Below, piece after piece: positions 1 to 5,511 of a stretch of 22,856 nt of DNA. The DNA comes from Gammaproteobacteria bacterium (GTDB taxonomy: Bacteria > Pseudomonadota > Gammaproteobacteria > SMWH01), in the NCBI GenBank assembly GCA_004357005.1, contig SMWH01000065.1:1-22856 (forward strand), in the 5' to 3' direction. The notes beneath the pieces were generated by a model. It saw only the letters and a list, made by a program, of their open reading frames with translations, searched no databases and was not told where the DNA came from. A program made the position numbers and the translations under genes. Within the stretch, counting starts at the first letter, position 1. Each line of letters begins with the position of its first letter.

Positions 1-485
1 AACAAAGCGTACGGGTCAACGGTGTCGGTCACGGCCGCCCACCCCAGCACCGGCGGCGACGCGCCGGCAATACCACCGATAACAATGTTCTGGGGTGTCG
101 CGTGTTTCAGATACACCGTGTACACGACGGCGTAGCCCACCAGCGATGCCAGGGTCAGCGCCGCCGTAAGAGGGTTGACCAGGAAACCGAGGATCAGCAT
201 CGACGACACGCCCAGCGCGACAGCGAAAATCATGACGTTGCGCGAACTCAGCTCGCCTGCCGGGAGTGGTCGGTGGCGAGTGCGCACCATGGTCGCGTCG
301 AGTCGCGCGTCGAGGACATGGTTGATCGCCGCCGCCGCGGCCGCCGCCAGACCGATCCCGATGGTGGCGTAGACCACGGTATCCAGGGGCACCGCCCCCG
401 GAACAGCCAGCAACATACCCACCACGGCGGTAAAGACGATCAACGCCACTACCTTGGGTTTACAAACTGCGAGATAGACGCTCAT
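1..485 (-). CDS. cyoE: Protoheme IX farnesyltransferase (haem O synthase), partial
   Basis: This is the first 161 codons of haem O synthase, an inner-membrane UbiA-family prenyltransferase that attaches farnesyl to haem b, the first step towards haem O and haem A for terminal oxidases. The gene runs off the left edge, so its C-terminal half is missing. The N-terminus (YLAVCKPKVVALIVFTAVVG) matches the family start. The signature Asp-rich segment with N55, D59 and D63 is followed by the conserved MVRTRHRPLP at 66-75. Hydrophobic helices lie before and after it. An in-frame TGA lies eight codons upstream of the ATG at 485, which limits alternatives. The gene follows the Sco-like gene by 21 bp and is probably in the same operon. 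In many gammaproteobacteria ctaA (haem A synthase) sits between these two genes, but it is absent here. The call is secure from the motif and the neighbours. Confidence 0.93.
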   Translation of the reverse strand, partial: MSVYLAVCKPKVVALIVFTAVVGMLLAVPGAVPLDTVVYATIGIGLAAAAAAAINHVLDARLDATMVRTRHRPLPAGELSSRNVMIFAVALGVSSMLILGFLVNPLTAALTLASLVGYAVVYTVYLKHATPQNIVIGGIAGASPPVLGWAAVTDTVDPYAL

Positions 486-506
486 GTTGTGGCCGGTTGT
501 TTCAGA

Positions 507-1121
507 TCAGTTGTCCTGAGCGGAATATTTCAACAGCCGTTGCATGTCCCTGAGGATGTCCGTGGCGGTTGCCGATGACCCGTAGGACAGGATCACGAAC
601 CCCCTCGGATCCAGCAACCATACCCACTCGCCCGCATTCGCCCCGCCCGCGGTTTCCCGGGCGACTGCCAAGGCCGCCCCAAGCGTACCGGAACTGGCCG
701 AGGTGAGTGCGATCACCGTCAGACCCGGGTGCTCCTCCAGAAGCGATGAAGCAGGCGATTTGGCGTCATTGACCAGGAACCACCGCCGTACCCGGCGGGC
801 GTCCTTGCCCAACGCCAGCCAGGACTGGCGCATGTTCACCAGCGCCGCCTCACAGGCGTTGGGGCAGTCGCTCGCACCGGCGTACACCAGCGACCAGTGC
901 CCCTGAAACGGCTCGGACGCCAGGCCCTCGTACCCCAACCCCGGATGAACGAGAGAGCGCACGCCAGCCGACTCCACCAGCACCGGCGGCTGGATGAGGG
1001 TCCCCCGATTACCCGCCGCTTCCGGCCGCCAGGGCCAGGGACCGAAGTTCAACCACCACGCCAGCAAAACAGGCAGCAGGAAAGCTGCCGTCACACTCAA
1101 CGGAACCAGACGCGATTTCAC
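507..1121 (-). CDS. Sco-like thioredoxin-fold protein of the cox assembly cluster
   Basis: This 204-residue protein has an N-terminal membrane anchor (about residues 4-24) and a periplasmic domain with a CxxxC motif (C86 and C90, in SDCPNAC). That is the spacing used by Sco1/SenC copper chaperones and thiol reductases. The C-terminal WLLDPRGFVILSYG resembles the end of the Sco/thioredoxin fold. This divergent Sco relative typically lies between SURF1 and ctaA/cyoE in gammaproteobacterial cox clusters, and a role in copper or thiol delivery to oxidase is inferred from that. I chose the GTG at 1121 because it overlaps the SURF1 stop as GTGA (1118-1121), a usual sign of translational coupling. 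The open frame continues upstream to 1241, but that stretch overlaps SURF1 and is not convincing. I see no clear equivalent of the canonical Sco histidine. Confidence 0.82.
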   Translation of the reverse strand: MKSRLVPLSVTAAFLLPVLLAWWLNFGPWPWRPEAAGNRGTLIQPPVLVESAGVRSLVHPGLGYEGLASEPFQGHWSLVYAGASDCPNACEAALVNMRQSWLALGKDARRVRRWFLVNDAKSPASSLLEEHPGLTVIALTSASSGTLGAALAVARETAGGANAGEWVWLLDPRGFVILSYGSSATATDILRDMQRLLKYSAQDN

Positions 1122-1813
1122 GGGTCCTGCCTCGCTTTCCACACAGCGAACCCGCACAGCAGCACGAAACCCGCCGCCAGGGAATACCACTGGAACGCAT
1201 AGGCGCGATGGCGCGATGGCGACATATCGGTGATGCGCCACTGGCGCTGGTAAGGACTGCCCACCTCGGGGTCGACCCAGATCACGCGCGGCACCAGCTT
1301 GAGACCCAGTTGTGCACTGAGCATCACCGGATCAAGGTAGGGGGTAAGCAAAGGCCAGCTGCCCGAACTGGGATCACCCAGCCGCATGCCCACCTGGGGT
1401 GGTTCGTTGATGAGCCCGGTCACCGGGCTTCGGTCCGCCGGCAGTGAAACGTCTGGAAACACGCTGCGATCGGGGAATTCCAGCCAACCGAGATTAAGGA
1501 GTACAGCTTCATCTTGAGCCATTTGAAGAGGCACGAACACATGGACGCCGACGCGTCCCTGATGGACCTGGTTGTCCAGAAATATCACGTGTTCCGCATC
1601 GAAGTGTCCGGACACAGTGATACGGGTAAAACGCGGCAGGCTCACCAGTTGATCCGCATCAGTCACCATCACCGGTTCTGCCTCACGACCGACAGCGTAC
1701 CCAACGAGCAGTTGATCTTTCTCTTCAGCGCGCTGGCTCTGCCAGTTGCCCAGAGAGACCAGGCCTGCGAGGACCAGACCGGCAAACAAGAGCATGGCGA
1801 CGCGCCGTCTCAT
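1118..1813 (-). CDS. surf1: SURF1-family cytochrome oxidase biogenesis protein
   Basis: This 231-residue protein has the SURF1 layout: one membrane helix near each end (about residues 6-22 and 205-225) with a periplasmic domain between. The family helps insert haem A into subunit I of aa3-type oxidases. Visible hallmarks are GNWQSQRAEEK straight after the first helix, a PRFTRITVSGHF strand, the LLNLGWLEF segment, and HRAYAFQWYSLA leading into the last helix. The ATG at 1813 starts directly before the helix (MRRRVAMLLFAG). The open frame continues to 2107 but would run antisense to the DUF2909 gene, so it is unlikely to be coding there. Its stop overlaps the next gene's GTG. It lies 297 bp after ctaG with DUF2909 in between on the other strand, so it may need its own promoter. 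Confidence 0.92.
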   Translation of the reverse strand: MRRRVAMLLFAGLVLAGLVSLGNWQSQRAEEKDQLLVGYAVGREAEPVMVTDADQLVSLPRFTRITVSGHFDAEHVIFLDNQVHQGRVGVHVFVPLQMAQDEAVLLNLGWLEFPDRSVFPDVSLPADRSPVTGLINEPPQVGMRLGDPSSGSWPLLTPYLDPVMLSAQLGLKLVPRVIWVDPEVGSPYQRQWRITDMSPSRHRAYAFQWYSLAAGFVLLCGFAVWKARQDP

Positions 1814-1829
1814 GAGATTCGCGCGGGCG

Positions 1830-1835
1830 TATACT
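1830..1835 (+). promoter_or_regulatory. Possible -10 box for the DUF2909 gene
   Basis: TATACT matches the sigma-70 -10 consensus at five of six positions. It lies 29 bp before the GTG of the DUF2909 gene, in the 51-bp gap between two divergent genes. The -35 at 17-bp spacing (GTCTCA) is poor, so this is tentative. The core GTATAC is palindromic and could contribute to transcription towards SURF1 as well. Confidence 0.3.
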
Positions 1836-1864
1836 GCGAACTCGCTGTTCCCCGAGCCGATGCC

Positions 1865-2104
1865 GTGTTCAAGATACTCCTGGTCCTCATGCTGGTCCTC
1901 ATCATCTGGAACCTGACGGCCGGTTTTATGTTCCTGGCCAGGGACCGCGGTACTACGACGCGCACGGTTCATGCCCTGAGTTGGCGGATCGGCCTGTCTA
2001 TCGTGCTGGTACTCCTGCTGATGGCCGGTTTTGCTACGGGGGTTATCCGTCCTCACAGCGCCATGCCCGTGCAGCCGACGGCAGCGGAACCACGATCCGA
2101 ATGA
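1865..2104 (+). CDS. DUF2909 twin transmembrane protein
   Basis: A 79-residue membrane protein with two helices (about residues 3-24 and 40-60) joined by a basic loop (ARDRGTTTRTVHALSWRIG). This matches the DUF2909 family of short proteins found beside cytochrome oxidase genes in gammaproteobacteria. Their function is not established, and a part in oxidase biogenesis is guessed from location. The gene is on the opposite strand to its neighbours, lying divergently from SURF1 (51 bp apart) and convergently with ctaG (6 bp between stops). I chose the GTG at 1865 because it directly precedes FKILLVLMLV, the family's usual beginning. The ribosome binding site is weak. The hydrophilic tail after the second helix (HSAMPVQPTAAEPRSE) is variable. 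Confidence 0.82.
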   Translation: MFKILLVLMLVLIIWNLTAGFMFLARDRGTTTRTVHALSWRIGLSIVLVLLLMAGFATGVIRPHSAMPVQPTAAEPRSE

Positions 2105-2110
2105 CAACGC

Positions 2111-2665
2111 TCAGGAACCGGACGGCTCCGGCGTTTCGCTCCTGAAGAACGTATAAGACAGCGTTACGGTCCGGACATCCTCCGGCAGATCCGGATCGAT
2201 GATGAAGTGCACCGGCATCTCCCGCTCTTCGCCGGCTTCCAGTGTCTGTTGCGTGAAGCAAAAACATTCCGTCTTCTTGAAATACGGCGCTGCCCGGCCC
2301 GGCGCGACACTCGGCACGGCTTGACCCACGATCACCTCGGCGCTCGTGTTCTTCGCAATATAGCTCGCGACCGAAAGCTCACCCGGATGCACCTTCATGG
2401 CGAACTCCACGGGCTCGAAATCCCAGGGCAATTCGCTGTTCACGTTGGCATCGAATTGCACGGTCACCAGGCGCTTTGAGTCGATTCGCGTTTCGATGAC
2501 GCTGGCTTCAACGAGACCTGATCCCCTGCCGTTGAGGCCGGCGATGTCGCAAAAAACGTTATACAGGGGCCACAGCAGGAAACCGAAACCGAACATGCCG
2601 ACCGCGAAGATGACCAGTCGTCCAGCCAGTTTCCGGTTCGCGTCGTGTTGCGTTCGCGCTGTCAT
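2111..2665 (-). CDS. ctaG: Cytochrome c oxidase assembly protein CtaG/Cox11
   Basis: Cox11 is the membrane-anchored copper chaperone that builds the CuB site of cytochrome oxidase subunit I. This 184-residue protein has a short cytoplasmic N-terminus, one membrane helix at about 16-37, then the conserved PLYNVFCDIAGLNG with C39. The copper-binding pair C134 and C136 sits in the invariant ECFCF motif. The C-terminal beta domain (VHFIIDPDLPEDVRTVTLSYTFF) is also typical, and the length is normal. Its ATG overlaps the stop of the upstream small membrane protein as ATGA (2662-2665). Downstream, cox3 often follows Cox11 in related clusters, but here the next minus-strand gene is SURF1. Confidence 0.96.
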   Translation of the reverse strand: MTARTQHDANRKLAGRLVIFAVGMFGFGFLLWPLYNVFCDIAGLNGRGSGLVEASVIETRIDSKRLVTVQFDANVNSELPWDFEPVEFAMKVHPGELSVASYIAKNTSAEVIVGQAVPSVAPGRAAPYFKKTECFCFTQQTLEAGEEREMPVHFIIDPDLPEDVRTVTLSYTFFRSETPEPSGS

Positions 2666-2892
2666 GATCCGCAGCAGTACCTGTAGTAGATGTAGCCGAA
2701 GTATACGGCCAGAGCAACCCCCAGAAGCAGCAACGCCGTGCGGCGCGCCTTACGCCTGCGTTGCCTGATGCTTGCCTCGGGATCTGCCTGGGGGGCTGCC
2801 TCGGGATCTGCCTCGGGATCTGCCTCGGGATCTGCCTCGGGATCTGCCTCGGGATCTGCCTCGGGATCTGATTGGAAAGTCGGGTCAGCCAA
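2662..2892 (-). CDS. Small single-helix membrane protein with (DPEA)n tail, cox assembly cluster
   Basis: A 76-residue protein in three parts. Residues 9-40 are eight tandem tetrapeptides, seven DPEA and one APQA, forming an acidic proline-rich tail. Residues 42-51 are a basic cluster (IRQRRRKARR). Residues 52-71 are one membrane helix, ending YRYCCGS with adjacent cysteines C73 and C74. The positive-inside rule puts the acidic tail in the cytoplasm and the cysteines at the periplasmic side. A small single-helix protein upstream of ctaG is common in gammaproteobacterial cox clusters, and the basic-plus-helix half resembles those; the repeat tail is unusual. Coupling to ctaG through an ATGA overlap supports that it is translated. 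The start is uncertain: a TTG at 2892 is the only candidate before the repeat, because an in-frame TAA lies two codons upstream, and the ribosome binding site is weak. Confidence 0.62.
   Translation of the reverse strand: MADPTFQSDPEADPEADPEADPEADPEADPEAAPQADPEASIRQRRRKARRTALLLLGVALAVYFGYIYYRYCCGS
2773..2868. repeat. 12-bp tandem repeat, eight units
   Basis: Eight consecutive units of TGCCTCGGGATC (plus strand). Units at 2773-2784 and the six from 2797 to 2868 are identical, and the unit at 2785-2796 is changed (TGCCTGGGGGGC). On the minus strand each unit encodes the tetrapeptide DPEA, with the variant giving APQA. The unit length is a multiple of three, so copy-number change would alter tail length without a frameshift. 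The near-perfect identity indicates recent expansion by slippage or recombination. Confidence 0.97.
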
Positions 2893-2923
2893 GGATTATT
2901 TTCCGGGGTCGTGTCCGGGGTAT

Positions 2924-2939
2924 CCGGGGGTATCCCCGG
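2924..2939. other. Short GC hairpin between acetyltransferase and cox cluster
   Basis: CCGGGG and CCCCGG form a 6-bp stem around a four-base loop in the 55-bp gap between the acetyltransferase stop and the small membrane protein start. There is no T-tract on either strand. It could attenuate read-through but is not a standard terminator. Confidence 0.35.
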
Positions 2940-2947
2940 GCGCAAGC

Positions 2948-3427
2948 CTAGCACAGGGCTCTGGAACCTCGCGCGGTGACGAAGTGCTTTTCCCGCATGA
3001 GGTAAGACGATACGGGCAACCCGAGCCGGTCATAGGCACGTGCGGCCTCCTTGTTGTCGCTGTCCACGTACAGGCGGATGCCGCGCACGTCACCGGCCGC
3101 CCGGGCGCGGGATTCGATGTGTTCCAGCAGCGTGCGGAATACGCCGGTACCGCGAACTTCGAGACGAACATAGACGCTTTGCAACCACCAGAACCAGCCG
3201 TTTCGCCAATCACTCCATTCAAAAGTGACCGAAGTCTGCGCCACAACCCGTCCGTCCACTTCGGCAAGAAAATACCGCCCGCGACCGGGATCATTCAACA
3301 CCCGCAGGACACCTGCGTGCAGACATTCGAGATCGAGAGCCCGGTTCTCGGTCTCGGCAGCCATGCAAGCGTTGAACTCGCAGATGACCTCCAGATCGTC
3401 AGGGTTGGCGTCACGTATGGCGACCAT
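2948..3427 (-). CDS. GNAT-family N-acetyltransferase
   Basis: A 159-residue single-domain GNAT acetyltransferase, which would transfer acetyl from acetyl-CoA to an amine; the substrate cannot be read from sequence. The acetyl-CoA motif A is visible at about 83-103: strand QSVYV, then RLEVRGTGVFRTLL with the R-x-x-G-x-G-like loop at R92-G93-T94-G95. Motif B follows at 117-136 (IRLYVDSDNKEAARAYDRLG). The run WSDWRNGWFWWLQ at 71-83 is rich in tryptophan. The ATG at 3427 has a GAGG ribosome binding site about eight bases upstream. The gene is 55 bp from the cox small-protein start and points the same way, but function does not suggest a link. It is divergent from the secreted protein at 3553. Confidence 0.85.
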   Translation of the reverse strand: MVAIRDANPDDLEVICEFNACMAAETENRALDLECLHAGVLRVLNDPGRGRYFLAEVDGRVVAQTSVTFEWSDWRNGWFWWLQSVYVRLEVRGTGVFRTLLEHIESRARAAGDVRGIRLYVDSDNKEAARAYDRLGLPVSSYLMREKHFVTARGSRALC

Positions 3428-3501
3428 GGCTGTTACCTCGGCTTGCTGGAATGCTCAATTCTTGCACAGGGGAACGGGGGCCGGACACCAGGGATGCCAG
3501 G

Positions 3502-3529
3502 GTGACTGCCTGGTCCAATCGGTTAGAAT
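3502..3529 (+). promoter_or_regulatory. Sigma-70-like promoter of the secreted protein gene
   Basis: GTGACT (3502-3507, four of six matches to TTGACA) and TAGAAT (3524-3529, five of six to TATAAT) are 16 bp apart. They lie 23 bp before the ATG at 3553, in the intergenic space between two divergent genes. CCAGGG occurs twice just upstream (3488-3493 and 3497-3502), with an inverted CCTGG at 3509-3513. Confidence 0.5.
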
Positions 3530-3552
3530 GCAACGCCTGCGAGGAAAAAACC

Positions 3553-4050
3553 ATGCACAAAAAACACTTTGCATACGGGTTGATCCCCGCGATGGCCCTG
3601 ATGCTGACCCCGGCAGCCGCGAACGCGGCCGGCGAACAGTGCGTGCTCCCCAGCGAAGCCGTCTTTTCCGGCTATCTCAATCGCCTGGCGACCGGTTTCG
3701 AGACCACGGTGGACTATCGCTACAGCGAAGGCGATGGCGGCGGCCTGGGAATCGTCGGGCGCAAGAAACCGATCCCGCCGGAAAAACCCTTCGTAAGAGG
3801 CGCCGCCGCGCTGAAGGATGGTGATCTGATGCTTACCGTGCAGTTCGATCGCAACGGCATGGTCACCGATGTGGACGTCCATCGACAGATTGAGTACGCC
3901 ACCTATGAACTGCTGGCCAGCATGTATGGGGAGTGCCTGAAGCCTTACCACGAAGACCTGACGGCGCTCAACGATTACATCAGCGGACACGTGAGTTATC
4001 AGACGGCTGAAGAGGCCGACCGCAAACAAAAATTCGAAGAAGACGAGTAG
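3553..4050 (+). CDS. Secreted protein of unknown function
   Basis: I do not recognise this 165-residue protein. It has a clear Sec signal peptide: KK at 3-4, a hydrophobic core to about residue 20, and a probable cleavage after AANA at residue 25. The mature part of about 140 residues is soluble. It holds two cysteines, one near the start (GEQCVLP) and one in MYGECLKP, which could form a disulfide, and it ends in a charged tail (ADRKQKFEEDE). The segment LMLTVQFDRNGMVTDVDVHRQIEY looks like beta strands followed by a helix. The ATG at 3553 is preferred over the upstream in-frame ATG at 3451 because GAGG sits about eight bases before it, the signal peptide begins there, and a promoter lies between the two. 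It stands alone between a divergent acetyltransferase and convergent rocD (15 bp between stops). Confidence 0.8.
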   Translation: MHKKHFAYGLIPAMALMLTPAAANAAGEQCVLPSEAVFSGYLNRLATGFETTVDYRYSEGDGGGLGIVGRKKPIPPEKPFVRGAAALKDGDLMLTVQFDRNGMVTDVDVHRQIEYATYELLASMYGECLKPYHEDLTALNDYISGHVSYQTAEEADRKQKFEEDE

Positions 4051-4065
4051 TTCGCCCGCTGTCGG

Positions 4066-5319
4066 CTAGCTGGCCTTCGCTACCTCTTCCATTTCCACGA
4101 ATACTTCACGAATCTGTTCAAAGGACCAGTCCACCTGTTCCCGTGTAATGATCAGTGGCGGCGCAAAGCGTGCCACGGTTTCGTGCGTATCCTTGCTCAG
4201 AATTCCTTTCGAGAGAAGGCGTTCGCACAATGACCATGCGCTGATGCGTTCCGGGTCGACTTCCACGCCAATGAATAACCCGCGACCGCGAACCTCCCGG
4301 ATCAGCGGGCTCTTGATGGTCTGAAGTTTCTCGAGAAAATACGCGCCCAACTCCGCGGATCGCTCGACGAGCTTTTCATCCACCATCACGTCGAGCGCTT
4401 CCAGCGCTACCGTCGCTGCCAGCGGATTGCCGCCGAATGTGCTCCCGTGCGTACCCGGCGTGAATACATCCATAAGCTCGCGACGCGCCACAAAGGCAGA
4501 CACCGGCAACAATCCGCCGCCCAGGGCTTTGCCCAGAGTCACGCCATCCGGTCGTACGCCTTCGTGATGACTGGCCAACACTGCCCCGGTCCTTCCCAGA
4601 CCCGTTTGTATCTCGTCGCAGATCAGCAATACATTGTTCTTGCGGCACAGTTCCTCGCAAGTCCTGAGATACCCCTCGGGCGGAATGATGATGCCGCCTT
4701 CGCCCTGTACGGGTTCCACCAGAAACGCCGCCGTGTTCGGGGTGATGGCGGCTTCCAGCGCACCCGCATCGCCATAGGGAATGCGTTTGAATCCCGGCGC
4801 AAACGGCCCAAAACCCTCCCGGTACCCGGCTTCCGAAGAAAACGCGACAACAGTGGTGGTGCGCCCATGGAAATTACCGTCACAAACGATGATCTCGGCC
4901 TGGTCTGCCTCGACACCCTTGACGTCGTATGCCCACTTGCGCGCGGCCTTGATGGCGGTCTCCACCGCTTCGACTCCGGTATTCATGGGTAACGCCACAT
5001 CCATCCCGGTGAGTCCGCACAGACGTTCCAGAAACGGCGCCAGACGATCGCTGTAGAAAGCCCGGGACACGACGGACAGGGTGCCCGCCTGTTCCTGCAG
5101 GACCTTCACCAGCCGGGGGTGCGCGTGACCGTGACTGACCGCCGAGTAGGCGCTCATCATGTCCAGGTAGCGGTTGCCCCGGTCATCCCAGACATGCACA
5201 CCCTCTCCCCGTACCAGCACCACGGGCAGGGGGTTGTAGTTGTTGGCGCAGAACTGCTGTTCCAGTTCGATGGTGGCCTTGCTCGTGGAATGGCTGGTGG
5301 AATTGTTCGTGAAATTCAC
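4066..5319 (-). CDS. rocD: Ornithine aminotransferase
   Basis: A class III PLP-dependent aminotransferase. It best fits ornithine aminotransferase, which moves the delta-amino group of ornithine to 2-oxoglutarate to give glutamate semialdehyde, linking arginine or ornithine breakdown to proline and glutamate. The N-terminal NYNPLPVVLVRGEGVHVWD and the following YLDMMSAYSAVSHGHAHP are typical of RocD. Further family segments are NTGVEAVETAIKAARKWAY, DGNFHGRTTT, the ICDEIQTGLGRTG strand, and LGKALGGG with the PLP-binding lysine at K264. I chose the GTG at 5319 (417 residues) because AAGGAAGAAG lies just upstream. A GTG at 5367 would add 16 residues the family lacks. A CATAAT at 5406-5411 (minus strand) could be its -10, with no good -35. 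No other arginine or proline genes are adjacent. A related acetylornithine-type enzyme is the alternative. Confidence 0.9.
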   Translation of the reverse strand: MNFTNNSTSHSTSKATIELEQQFCANNYNPLPVVLVRGEGVHVWDDRGNRYLDMMSAYSAVSHGHAHPRLVKVLQEQAGTLSVVSRAFYSDRLAPFLERLCGLTGMDVALPMNTGVEAVETAIKAARKWAYDVKGVEADQAEIIVCDGNFHGRTTTVVAFSSEAGYREGFGPFAPGFKRIPYGDAGALEAAITPNTAAFLVEPVQGEGGIIIPPEGYLRTCEELCRKNNVLLICDEIQTGLGRTGAVLASHHEGVRPDGVTLGKALGGGLLPVSAFVARRELMDVFTPGTHGSTFGGNPLAATVALEALDVMVDEKLVERSAELGAYFLEKLQTIKSPLIREVRGRGLFIGVEVDPERISAWSLCERLLSKGILSKDTHETVARFAPPLIITREQVDWSFEQIREVFVEMEEVAKAS

Positions 5320-5511
5320 AGGGGACTTCTTCCTTGCCGGATTTTCCGGGACATCCTCGCCACCCACCGGGCCGCGGGTTGGGCCGGGCTGCCGTGTACA
5401 GGTCCATTATGCACCGCCGTTGCCCCCCCTCCAGCATGCCCGATTCGACGCCGGGTACGCCGCAGGCCTCAGGGTCGGAAAACACCCCGTTTCTGCTAAC
5501 ATCGCCGGATC

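Noticed and set aside
1121..1241. Longer N-terminus for the Sco-like protein
   Set aside because: The added residues overlap SURF1 coding sequence and look like a shadow. The GTGA overlap at 1118-1121 gives a coupled start directly before the membrane helix.
2773..2868. Repeat considered as a CRISPR or an origin iteron array
   Set aside because: Units are 12 bp with no spacers and lie in a coding sequence. There is no replication gene, DnaA box cluster or cas gene nearby.
2738..3505. Plus-strand frame with an ASGS repeat
   Set aside because: The 12-bp repeat keeps several frames open. The DPEA frame is favoured because it ends in a basic-plus-helix segment and overlaps ctaG as ATGA.
3451..3552. 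Upstream in-frame ATG for the secreted protein
   Set aside because: It would place 34 unrelated residues before a clear signal peptide and lies upstream of the likely promoter and ribosome binding site.
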